Notes under the pieces: generated by a model
What the model saw: only the letters and a program-made list of their open reading frames with translations
The model's database searches: none
What the model was told of the DNA's origin: nothing
DNA from: Mucilaginibacter gracilis
Lineage (GTDB): Bacteria > Bacteroidota > Bacteroidia > Sphingobacteriales > Sphingobacteriaceae
Direction of reading: 5' to 3'
DNA: 64,000 nucleotides
Assembly (NCBI RefSeq): GCF_003633615.1
Contig: NZ_RBKU01000001.1
Coordinates: 4,526,001 to 4,590,000, forward strand
Part shown: positions 33,285 through 40,224 of the stretch, one piece after another
Layout of the letters: each line of letters opens with the position of its first letter
How positions within the stretch are numbered: the first letter of the stretch is position 1
Position numbers and translations under genes: made by a program

Positions 33285-33601
33285 ATGGAATATTTTATTT
33301 TGTTTATCCCACCCATACTTCAGTTATTTTAACCGGGTTTAGGCTTGGTCATAAAATAGCAATACCCATTGGCGCAATTATGGCATTAATGATGTTATTA
33401 GGCGTGGGCTTAACTATGTTATCTGTTAACCTTATTACGAATTCATTACAAGGTTCAAATATTCACTGCGGTATGCCACAGGGTGTGGCTATTATGCTCG
33501 GCTCATTTATTATCATAGTGATAGTACCGGTAATTGGTAGCGTCTGTGGTTTAATATGCCACTTCGCCAATAAGGTTTCACAAAGTGATGCTGATGTATA
33601 A
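33285..33601 (+). pseudogene. Small membrane protein gene with a frameshift (family member 3)
   Basis: The frame from the ATG at 33285 reads MEYFILFIPPILQLF and stops. The next frame continues as ILTGFRLGHKIAIPIG..IVIVPVIGSVCGLI and ends at 33601. Placing one extra G after the CAG at 33321-33323 region would read ILQVILTGFRLGHK, which aligns with IIQAILTLLRINNR of the intact copy. So this copy lacks one base relative to its relatives. It is probably not translated as one protein as written; an ATG at 33380 could give a 73-residue fragment. Confidence 0.6.
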
Positions 33602-33645
33602 CATCAAAACTATCCACAACATTCCCAACTCTGCCCATAAAATCT

Positions 33646-33653
33646 TACTTTTG
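33646..33653 (+). promoter_or_regulatory. Putative -7 element for lysS
   Basis: TACTTTTG matches the Bacteroidota -7 consensus TAnnTTTG, 29 bases before the lysS ATG. No clear -33 TTTG at the proper distance was found. Confidence 0.4.
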
Positions 33654-33682
33654 CAATCCTTTAAATAAATACGCTTTTAGCT

Positions 33683-35422
33683 ATGAGCATTGGTCTATCC
33701 GAACAGGAAATATTTCGCCGTGAGGCGATGCAGCAACTACGCAATTTAGGCATCAACCCCTATCCTGCCGAAGCATTTAACGTAAATACTAACGCCATAG
33801 ATATTTTGGCGAATTTTGCAACCAAGCCCGATGCTTACCAGGAAGTGGTAATTGCAGGCCGTATGATGAGCCGCCGCATTATGGGCAGCGCATCATTTGC
33901 CGAACTGCAAGACTCTACCGGCCGCGTACAGATATACATTAAGCGCGATGATATTTGCCCCGGTGAGGACAAAACTATGTACAATACCGTATTTAAAAAA
34001 TTACTGGATTTAGGCGATTTTATAGGTATTAAAGGGTATGTGTTTACTACTCAAACCGGCGAAACATCGGTACATGTTCGGGAGTTAACCATCCTGTCTA
34101 AATCGTTAAAACCGCTGCCCGTTGTTAGGCGCGAAGAAGACGGTACAGTACACGATGCCTTTACCGACCCGGAAATGCGTTACCGCCAGCGTTATGTTGA
34201 TTTAACGGTTAACCCGCAATTTAAACAAATTTTCATCAACCGGTCAAAAGTAATCCGCACCATGCAAAACTTTTTTGATAGCCAGGGCTGGATGGAAGTT
34301 GAAACGCCTATTTTACAAAGTGTACACGGTGGCGCCGCAGCAAGGCCTTTTAAAACGCACCATAACACGTTGGATATGCCGCTGTTTTTACGCATAGCCA
34401 ACGAACTTTATTTAAAAAGGCTAATTGTAGCAGGCTTTGATGGTGTTTATGAGTTTGGTAAGATGTTCCGCAATGAAGGGATGGACCGTACCCACAACCC
34501 CGAATTTACTTCGGTTGAAATTTATGTAGCCTATAAAGATTATATCTGGATGATGGCTATGGTAGAACAGTGTTTAGAAAAAGTAGCTCTTGCAGTGCAT
34601 GGAAAACCGGTAGTAACCGTTGGCGAACACGATATTAACTTTGCCGGACCTTACGAAAAACTTTCGATGTTTGATAGTATTTTGAAGTACACGGGCATTG
34701 ATGTATCGGCAATGGACGAGGCCGCTTTGCGCCAAACCTGCCGCGACCTTGCTATTGAGGTGGATACCACAATGGGAAAAGGTAAGCTGGTTGACGAGAT
34801 ATTTAGTGCCAAAGTTGAAGAGTATTTAATACAGCCCACTTATATTACCGATTACCCGATAGAAATGACACCGCTTGCTAAAAAACATCGTACTAAAGAT
34901 GGTTTGGTGGAGCGTTTTGAGTTGTTTGTAATGGGTAAAGAGATTGGCAACGCATACACCGAACTTAACGACCCGATAGACCAGCGTGAGCGTTTTGAGG
35001 AACAATTGCTTTTAGCTGGCCGTGGCGACGAGGAAGCGATGGCTATGGACGACGACTTTTTGCGTGCTTTAGAATACGGCATGCCGCCAACATCGGGCCT
35101 GGGTATAGGTATTGACCGTTTGGTGATGCTCATGACCAACCAAACCACCATTCAGGAAGTGTTGTTCTTCCCACAAATGCGCCCCGAAAGTATAACCGTT
35201 ACCAATATAAAAGACGAAGCCGAAGAAAACCTTGAATTTACAGCCGCCGGTGTACCAACAGAGTGGGTACCGGTACTTAAAAAAATGGGCTTTAGTAACA
35301 TTAAAGAACTCAAGGCAGGCAATCCCAACAAGGTATTTAACGATTTGGGCGGCATGCGCAAAAAGTTAAAGCTTGATATTGCAATGCCCGTAAAAGAGGT
35401 GGTAATGGCTTGGTTTGTTTAG
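33683..35422 (+). CDS. lysS: Lysyl-tRNA synthetase, class II
   Basis: A 579-residue enzyme that charges tRNA-Lys. The N-terminal OB-fold anticodon-binding domain (about 60-160, VVIAGRMMSRRIMGSASFAEL) is followed by the class II core with motif 2 FGKMFRNEGMDRTHNPEFT and motif 3 GLGIGIDRLVMLM. About 70 extra residues follow the core (VPTEWVPVLKKMGFSNIKELKAG..), a helix-hairpin-like extension usual in Bacteroidota but absent from the 505-residue E. coli enzyme. A 17-bp perfect inverted repeat follows in the intergenic space. Confidence 0.97.
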   Translation: MSIGLSEQEIFRREAMQQLRNLGINPYPAEAFNVNTNAIDILANFATKPDAYQEVVIAGRMMSRRIMGSASFAELQDSTGRVQIYIKRDDICPGEDKTMYNTVFKKLLDLGDFIGIKGYVFTTQTGETSVHVRELTILSKSLKPLPVVRREEDGTVHDAFTDPEMRYRQRYVDLTVNPQFKQIFINRSKVIRTMQNFFDSQGWMEVETPILQSVHGGAAARPFKTHHNTLDMPLFLRIANELYLKRLIVAGFDGVYEFGKMFRNEGMDRTHNPEFTSVEIYVAYKDYIWMMAMVEQCLEKVALAVHGKPVVTVGEHDINFAGPYEKLSMFDSILKYTGIDVSAMDEAALRQTCRDLAIEVDTTMGKGKLVDEIFSAKVEEYLIQPTYITDYPIEMTPLAKKHRTKDGLVERFELFVMGKEIGNAYTELNDPIDQRERFEEQLLLAGRGDEEAMAMDDDFLRALEYGMPPTSGLGIGIDRLVMLMTNQTTIQEVLFFPQMRPESITVTNIKDEAEENLEFTAAGVPTEWVPVLKKMGFSNIKELKAGNPNKVFNDLGGMRKKLKLDIAMPVKEVVMAWFV

Positions 35423-35475
35423 TAAATTAATTGGAACAGCGTATAAATAAGCCGAAGTAAGCAAAGCCGTATTAA

Positions 35476-35516
35476 TGTTATCATCAAATGAATTTTAATT
35501 TCATTTGATGATAACA
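35476..35516. terminator. Perfect 17-bp inverted repeat after lysS
   Basis: TGTTATCATCAAATGAA / TTCATTTGATGATAACA with a 7-nt loop, 53 bases beyond the lysS stop. It is G/C-poor and has no T-run after it, so it may be a terminator, an mRNA 3'-end protector or a protein-binding site. The rest of 35423-35690 holds no gene. Confidence 0.5.
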
Positions 35517-35690
35517 AAGGGCAATGTATAAAAAGAAGATAAAGCTATTAAAAGCAAACTGCAGTTATTAACAAACCTTTTCAACAAGTATTGAAATTGA
35601 GTTCACACAAATTTAACCGAAGCTTAATTTTTTAAAAACCTTGGCATGATTATGAAGATATATATTTATAATTCATAAAATCCATTGGTT

Positions 35691-35897
35691 ATGACTAACA
35701 CCAGCCTCGAAATAACAGAAAACGAATATCTAATTAAGTTTAGCCGGAGCAAGTTTGATGTTTCTTTTATCCGCCATTTGTTAAAAATTGTGGAGATATC
35801 CCATTCATCTAACGATTATTTTATTCCGGATAATAATTTTTCGGACGGGCCTACACTAGTTAGTCCCGATTATTACAGCCATTTAGACGACAAATAA
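35691..35897 (+). CDS. Small acidic protein, function unknown
   Basis: A 68-residue protein, MTNTSLEITENEYLIKFSRS.., with no signal or membrane span. The middle SFIRHLLKIVEISHSSNDYFI could form a helix. No family is recognised. A TTG at 35685 is in frame, but the ATG at 35691 is preferred. The stop codon is embedded in the base of a terminator stem. Confidence 0.6.
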   Translation: MTNTSLEITENEYLIKFSRSKFDVSFIRHLLKIVEISHSSNDYFIPDNNFSDGPTLVSPDYYSHLDDK

Positions 35898-35936
35898 AAA
35901 AAGCTGACGTATTTTAATTATACATCAGCTTTTTTT
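35896..35936. terminator. Stem-loop with A/T flanks between convergent genes
   Basis: 12-bp stem AAAAAAAGCTGA / TCAGCTTTTTTT, extended by GTAT / ATAC past one mismatch. It works in both directions and serves the small protein gene and the convergent TPR-like gene. Confidence 0.8.
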
Positions 35937-35958
35937 GTGTGATAACAGATTATATCTT

Positions 35959-36513
35959 TTAATACTGCTGGCGGTATCCGCCGCGTACAACCTGTTGTTT
36001 ATCCATTTGAGCCATTTGGCCCTTCATCATCTTAATTTGTTCGGTAAGCATTTTATTGGTATCTGCCTTGGTAGCTTCCTGTAATAAAATGGTAGCTTCA
36101 CGCTTATTTCTCTTAGCCATGGCTATCCCGGCAAGGCTTAATTTTGCCAATGCAACGTTATGCGACATTTTCATCCCTAAAGAAAGCGCTTTCTTAAAAA
36201 ATTTCTCCGATTTTAAAGGTGCCTTGCGCGATTCAATCAACCCCATCAATAAATTATAATAGCCGTGCTGGCCCTTATAAAGTTGTTTTTCGTAATCAGT
36301 TATCTTCAGTAACCACTGTTCAGATTTTACGGTATCCTCTTTACGTAAATAATATTGGGCTATCAACATATTTTCGTTTAAAAAGAAAGTTAACAAAATT
36401 AATCCTCCTATAAAGAAAACAAGTATCCCCCATCCCCATAAACCAAAAACGCACATTGCTATTGAGGCAGCAAGTACCACACAGGCAATAATTAAACGAA
36501 CAATATTTAACAT
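35959..36513 (-). CDS. Membrane protein with TPR-like cytoplasmic domain
   Basis: A 184-residue protein with two N-terminal membrane helices (about 5-24 and 28-45) and a helical soluble part. The repeated helices QWLLKITDYEKQLY, SEKFFKKALSLGM and LAKLSLAGIAMAKRNKREA look like two tetratricopeptide-like hairpins. Such proteins are common but uncharacterised in Bacteroidota. The C-terminus is Met/Gln-rich. Function unknown; a scaffold role at the inner membrane is a guess. Confidence 0.7.
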   Translation of the reverse strand: MLNIVRLIIACVVLAASIAMCVFGLWGWGILVFFIGGLILLTFFLNENMLIAQYYLRKEDTVKSEQWLLKITDYEKQLYKGQHGYYNLLMGLIESRKAPLKSEKFFKKALSLGMKMSHNVALAKLSLAGIAMAKRNKREATILLQEATKADTNKMLTEQIKMMKGQMAQMDKQQVVRGGYRQQY

Positions 36514-36582
36514 AGTTTGTAATTTTATAACGTTGCAAATATCTGTTTATTTGTACTGTTAACCAACACCTGTTTTACATTT

Positions 36583-37260
36583 ATGTCAATCGATTTAGAA
36601 GCATCATGGCTCCATATTTTAAAGGGCGAATTTGAGAAGGATTACATGGTCAATCTCAAAAATATTTTACAAACCGAAAAGGCATCAAATCAAATTATTT
36701 ATCCGCGGAGTAAAGATATTTTCAACGCTTTCCGCGAAACGCCTTTTACCAATTTAAAGGTAGTTATACTTGGGCAAGACCCTTATCATGGAGTAAACCA
36801 GGCTCATGGCCTATCATTTTCGGTGCAAAAGGGTGTTGCAGTGCCACCATCGCTCCAAAATATATACAAAGAGTTACAAACAGATATAGCAGGTTTTAAG
36901 ATACCTGCACACGGCGATCTTACCGAATGGGCACAGCAAGGCGTGTTGCTGTTAAATGCCACTTTAACGGTACGGGCAAATACCGCAGGCTCGCACCAAA
37001 AATTAGGCTGGGAAATATTTACCGACAAGGTGATTAGCGAAATTTCGAACAATAAAAAAGGTATCGTATTTATTTTGTGGGGTAAGTTTGCACAGGCCAA
37101 AGCCCAGCTTATAGATGGTGAAAAACATCACATCCTAAAATCGCCCCACCCCTCTCCTTTTTCTGCCTATAGTGGTTTTTTTGGCAGTGGCCCGTTTTCA
37201 AAAACCAATCAAATTTTAATAGAAGAAGGAAAGCAACCTATAAACTGGCAAATACATTAA
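36583..37260 (+). CDS. ung: Uracil-DNA glycosylase, family 1
   Basis: A 225-residue base-excision-repair enzyme that removes uracil from DNA. The water-activating motif is VILGQDPYHGVNQAHGLSFS, with the catalytic Asp, and the DNA-intercalation loop is HPSPFSAYSGFFGS, with the catalytic His. The WGKFAQAK and GVLLLNATLTV blocks are also present. Its stop overlaps by 4 bases the end of the convergent TPR gene. Confidence 0.97.
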   Translation: MSIDLEASWLHILKGEFEKDYMVNLKNILQTEKASNQIIYPRSKDIFNAFRETPFTNLKVVILGQDPYHGVNQAHGLSFSVQKGVAVPPSLQNIYKELQTDIAGFKIPAHGDLTEWAQQGVLLLNATLTVRANTAGSHQKLGWEIFTDKVISEISNNKKGIVFILWGKFAQAKAQLIDGEKHHILKSPHPSPFSAYSGFFGSGPFSKTNQILIEEGKQPINWQIH

Positions 37261-38699
37261 ACCGGTTTATTTGACGATTCGTGCAGCATATCGCTCATAT
37301 CAATAATATTATCATCAATCTCCGATACGCACTTGTTCATCAGTTTAACGCATTCATCCTTGTCTATCAGCCTGTCTTTTTCAAGGTTTAACAAACCTTT
37401 TAAGGTAGCAATAGGCCCCCGTATCTGGTGCGAAAGATGTAGCGAATAATCGGCCAGCTTTTTGTTTTTTACCTGGAGATCCTTGGTTCTTTCGTCAATA
37501 ATTTCTTCCAGATGATGGTTTATTTGGTTGAGGTTTTCTTTTTGCTCGGTTATTTTTTCGTTGAGGGCAGTAAGGTGTTTGTTTGTTTTTGCCTTGCTGT
37601 TAACGTTGCTAATTAATAAAAATATTACTACAAGCAATAAACTGGCTACCAATATAGTGGCCCAAAAAAGTATTTGTTGCTTTTTTTGCTGTGCGGCCAG
37701 CATTTCGTTGTTATGCTGGCTTTCTATTTGTTTGTATTGAACGGTGAGCAAACTAAGCGAGTTTGATACGTTATTTTTATACCTTATGCTATCAAGCTTA
37801 TAAACATCCTGTAAGCTAAATAAGGCGGCCTTGTAATCACGGCGGGTAAATTCAAGCTCGTATTTGGTTAATTTATAATCGTACTCTAACTTGCTGCTTT
37901 TTACTAATAAAGCATAGGTTAAGCCTTCGGCCAAATACTTTTCGGCTTGGGCAAACTCCCCTTTTTTTTCAAATAACGATGTTAGTGTTAAATTAATACT
38001 GGCAACTGCTGCGTTCAGGTCTTTTTCTTTGGCTCTTTTATTAGCATCAAGCAGCAAAGTTTCTGCCTTATCAAATTGGTTTAAATTATAGTATATCACT
38101 CCAATATTTTGCGAACACAAAATGGAGTTTGTAGCATTACCAACTTTTATAAATAACTCGTTACTTTTGGTGTAGTAATCGAGCGCTTTGGTAAAGTTTT
38201 TTTTTCGATAGTAAATATTACCAAAATTCAAATTTATAGTGGCAATAAGGTCTTGGTCTTTTACCCGGCTTGCAATATTGAGTGCCTCGTTAAAATACTC
38301 TATTGATTTTTCGTAATCGCTTTCGTGATACAGGTTGCCAATGTTGTTATTTACTTTAGCTTCTCCATCCTGATTGTTTGTAGACTGGAAAATAGCCAGG
38401 GCTTTAAAAAAGTAATTAAGTGCCGTATCTGGCTGGCTAACATAATCATACCCTATACCAATAACCCGATAAGCTTCGGCAACGCCATTATCAAAATTTA
38501 TTTTCTGCGCTAAAACAACATTCTTTCTGGCTTGTAATATAGTTTCGTTAGGGTCGGTTAACCTATTATTATAGGCCTGCTTATTAAGCTTTATAATATT
38601 GATAGAATCAGGCGTGCTTTTATCATTTACAGTAAATGCGCTCAGATGTGTGGCGACAGTTAACGCAATAACTAACAGACAAAGACATTTGGATTTCAT
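37257..38699 (-). CDS. TPR sensor protein with a kinase dimerisation domain but no ATPase domain
   Basis: A 480-residue protein. A signal peptide (1-21) and about six to seven TPR repeats (residues 40-310) face the periplasm. A membrane helix (about 343-363) is followed by a coiled coil (about 370-415) and a histidine-kinase dimerisation helix pair with the H-box LSHQIRGPIATLKGLL, His424. The usual HATPase_c domain is missing: the protein ends 57 residues after that His at a stop that overlaps ung. It may dimerise with another kinase, or be a phosphotransfer/adaptor. Related full-length TPR kinases are frequent in Bacteroidota. Confidence 0.82.
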   Translation of the reverse strand: MKSKCLCLLVIALTVATHLSAFTVNDKSTPDSINIIKLNKQAYNNRLTDPNETILQARKNVVLAQKINFDNGVAEAYRVIGIGYDYVSQPDTALNYFFKALAIFQSTNNQDGEAKVNNNIGNLYHESDYEKSIEYFNEALNIASRVKDQDLIATINLNFGNIYYRKKNFTKALDYYTKSNELFIKVGNATNSILCSQNIGVIYYNLNQFDKAETLLLDANKRAKEKDLNAAVASINLTLTSLFEKKGEFAQAEKYLAEGLTYALLVKSSKLEYDYKLTKYELEFTRRDYKAALFSLQDVYKLDSIRYKNNVSNSLSLLTVQYKQIESQHNNEMLAAQQKKQQILFWATILVASLLLVVIFLLISNVNSKAKTNKHLTALNEKITEQKENLNQINHHLEEIIDERTKDLQVKNKKLADYSLHLSHQIRGPIATLKGLLNLEKDRLIDKDECVKLMNKCVSEIDDNIIDMSDMLHESSNKPV

Positions 38700-38832
38700 T
38701 AAATAAAAGTAATATTTTGGACGGTTGAAACAAATTAAATAATCAGTTTTATACGGGTTGGCTAATGCTAAAGTTACGCCAGTCGGCTAAAAATCATCTC
38801 AAAAAAAAAATTTGCAAAACTATGAAAAAAGT

Positions 38833-38863
38833 TTTGGTAAGTAATATTAAATTAATAGTTTTG
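38833..38863 (+). promoter_or_regulatory. Bacteroidota-type promoter for the small-lipoprotein array
   Basis: -33 box TTTG at 38833-38836 and -7 box TAGTTTTG at 38856-38863 (consensus TAnnTTTG), spaced by 19 bases, the preferred distance. The start codon of the first array gene is 53 bases beyond the -7 box. It is the best promoter match seen in the window. Confidence 0.6.
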
Positions 38864-38915
38864 CTTCAATAAAAAAATCAATTAAACATTGTAACAACTT
38901 TATCAATAACATATT

Positions 38916-39059
38916 ATGAAAAAAATAATTGTTTTATTCGCTGCGATCTCAACACTTACTGTAGCTTCATCTTGCAATAAGGAGAATACTGTTAAGCCAG
39001 CAGCTAATGCACAAAAAACTATAGTTTCTGATAAAACCGACGTTGGGCAGGGCGATTGA
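38916..39059 (+). CDS. Tiny lipoprotein 1 of the TDVGQGD array
   Basis: A 47-residue protein missing from longer-ORF listings. It has a lipoprotein signal (MKKIIVLFAAISTLTVASSC, Cys20) and a 27-residue mature peptide that ends DKTDVGQGD followed by a stop. The same SDKTDVGQGD/ADKTDVGQGD motif recurs in the next copies, showing it is a real gene family. It lies 53 bases after a good promoter. Function unknown; it may be a surface lipopeptide or a signalling precursor, which is speculation. Confidence 0.7.
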   Translation: MKKIIVLFAAISTLTVASSCNKENTVKPAANAQKTIVSDKTDVGQGD

Positions 39060-39133
39060 TTTATACGGGTTTCCCCACTCAATGTTGCCCCTTAATTTGA
39101 TTTATTTAATAACTACTCTATATACCTATCCAC

Positions 39134-39316
39134 ATGAAAAAAATAATGATTGCTGCATTTTTTATTGCAACCACAGGTTTAGTTTCGTCTTGTACTAAAG
39201 ACAGCGTAAAGCCCACTCAAAAAACAGTTGTTGCCGATAAAACCGACGTAGGCCAGGGCGACTACACAGGCGATACTACCCCAACTCCTCCACCAACTCC
39301 GGGCGGTGCTCAATAA
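39134..39316 (+). CDS. Tiny lipoprotein 2 of the TDVGQGD array
   Basis: A 60-residue lipoprotein: signal with LVSSC (Cys20), then TKDSVKPTQKTVVADKTDVGQGD and a Thr/Pro-rich tail (YTGDTTPTPPPTPGGAQ) that copy 1 lacks. The mature peptide is only about 40 residues. It differs by few residues from the next copy. No known family is recognised. Confidence 0.75.
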   Translation: MKKIMIAAFFIATTGLVSSCTKDSVKPTQKTVVADKTDVGQGDYTGDTTPTPPPTPGGAQ

Positions 39317-39367
39317 TTTAAAAACAAAGTAATAACCTATTCTACACCATCTATTTACACAACCATC

Positions 39368-39550
39368 ATGAAAAAAATAATCATCATAGCATTTGTAATT
39401 GCAGCCACAGGTTTGGTTTCGTCTTGCACTAAAGATAGCGTAAAGCCTACTCAAAAAACAGTTGTTGCTGATAAAACCGACGTAGGCCAGGGCGACTACA
39501 CAGGCGATACTACCCCAACTCCTCCACCAACTCCGGGCGGTGCTCAATAA
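39368..39550 (+). CDS. Tiny lipoprotein 3 of the TDVGQGD array
   Basis: A 60-residue lipoprotein with signal MKKIIIIAFVIAATGLVSSC and a mature sequence identical to copy 2 apart from the signal region. It keeps the TDVGQGD motif and the PPPTPGGAQ tail. The gene is part of the tandem repeat; expression is likely shared with copies 1-4. Confidence 0.75.
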   Translation: MKKIIIIAFVIAATGLVSSCTKDSVKPTQKTVVADKTDVGQGDYTGDTTPTPPPTPGGAQ

Positions 39551-39600
39551 TTAAAAACAAAGTAATAACCTATTCTACACCATCTATTTACACAACCATC

Positions 39601-39786
39601 ATGAAAAAAATAATCATCATAGCATTTGTAATTGCAACCACAGGTTTAGTTTCTTCTTGTACTAAAGACAGCGTAAAGCCCACTCAAAAAACAGTTGTTG
39701 CTGATAAAACCGACGTAGGCCAGGGCGACTACACAGGCGATACTACTCCAACTCCTCCTCCTCCAGTTGTGGGCGGTGCTCAATAA
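39601..39786 (+). CDS. Tiny lipoprotein 4 of the TDVGQGD array
   Basis: A 61-residue lipoprotein like copies 2 and 3, but with the tail PPPPVVGGAQ. Lipobox LVSSC, Cys20. Directly after its stop at 39784-39786 a further partial copy of the motif region follows in the same frame. Confidence 0.75.
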   Translation: MKKIIIIAFVIATTGLVSSCTKDSVKPTQKTVVADKTDVGQGDYTGDTTPTPPPPVVGGAQ

Positions 39787-39870
39787 TGTACTAAATACAA
39801 TAGTGTAAAACCAGGTTCTAAACAAAAAAATGTTACTTCTGATAAAACAGACGTAGGCCAGGGATATTAA
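39787..39870 (+). pseudogene. Headless remnant of a TDVGQGD peptide gene
   Basis: Directly after the stop of copy 4, in the same frame, the sequence reads CTKYNSVKPGSKQKNVTSDK, then TDVGQGY and a stop. It corresponds to the mature part of a family member from its Cys20 onward, with no start codon or signal peptide. It looks like the leftover of an unequal recombination that fused copy 4 onto a diverged copy. Only stop-codon read-through of copy 4 would express it. Confidence 0.7.
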
Positions 39871-39938
39871 TAAAACATTATACGGCTGTATTTTAAATAC
39901 AGCTAGTTTTAACACAAATACATAACCTTATTGTTATC

Positions 39939-40115
39939 ATGAAAAAAATTATCATACTTGTTTTAGCTTTGTTATCTACAGGCATCGTGTTATCAAACAG
40001 CTTAAAAAAAGCTAATGTTGCTGCTAACGTTTCTAAGTTAGAAACTAAAAAGAATATTTTGCAAAAGAGCGATAATAAAGCACCATTATACGATGCCGTA
40101 GGCCGCGCAGATTAA
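39939..40115 (+). CDS. Diverged small secreted peptide at the end of the array
   Basis: A 58-residue protein with the same MKKIIIL-type signal start, but the lipobox Cys is lost (IVLSNSLKK). The mature part ends YDAVGRAD, which could be a diverged form of the DVGQGD end. It is 68 bases after the remnant. It is probably secreted; function is unknown. Confidence 0.6.
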   Translation: MKKIIILVLALLSTGIVLSNSLKKANVAANVSKLETKKNILQKSDNKAPLYDAVGRAD

Positions 40116-40124
40116 TTTAATGTA

Positions 40125-40222
40125 TGAGAGCTGACGGTTAGTCTTTAGCCGGAAGTCTTAAGTTCTAAGTCAAAAAAAGAATAATCTAACTTTTGACTCA
40201 ATACTTAGTACTATTAACTTAA
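40125..40222. repeat. Degenerate short-word repeats in the intergenic space
   Basis: The stretch between the last peptide gene and the SGNH hydrolase repeats degenerate words of the AAGTCTTAAGTTCTAAGTC / GACTCAATACTTAGTAC kind on both strands. It codes for nothing. Similar degenerate repeats are near 42781-42830 and 43801-44110. Confidence 0.45.
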
Positions 40223-40224
40223 AA

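Larger units (their letters stand above)
39134..39786 (+). repeat. Tandem gene repeats of about 234 bp (three copies)
   Basis: Copies start at 39134, 39368 and 39601, so the unit is 233-234 bp. Coding part and spacer are both repeated: the spacer before copies 3 and 4 of the array (39330-39367 and 39563-39600) is the same sequence, TAACCTATTCTACACCATCT and onward. The near-identity indicates recent duplication. Confidence 0.85.

Noticed and set aside
39134..39786. CRISPR-like appearance of regularly spaced repeats
   Set aside because: The unit is about 234 bp, the repeats are themselves coding genes with lipoprotein signals, and there are no variable spacers or cas genes.
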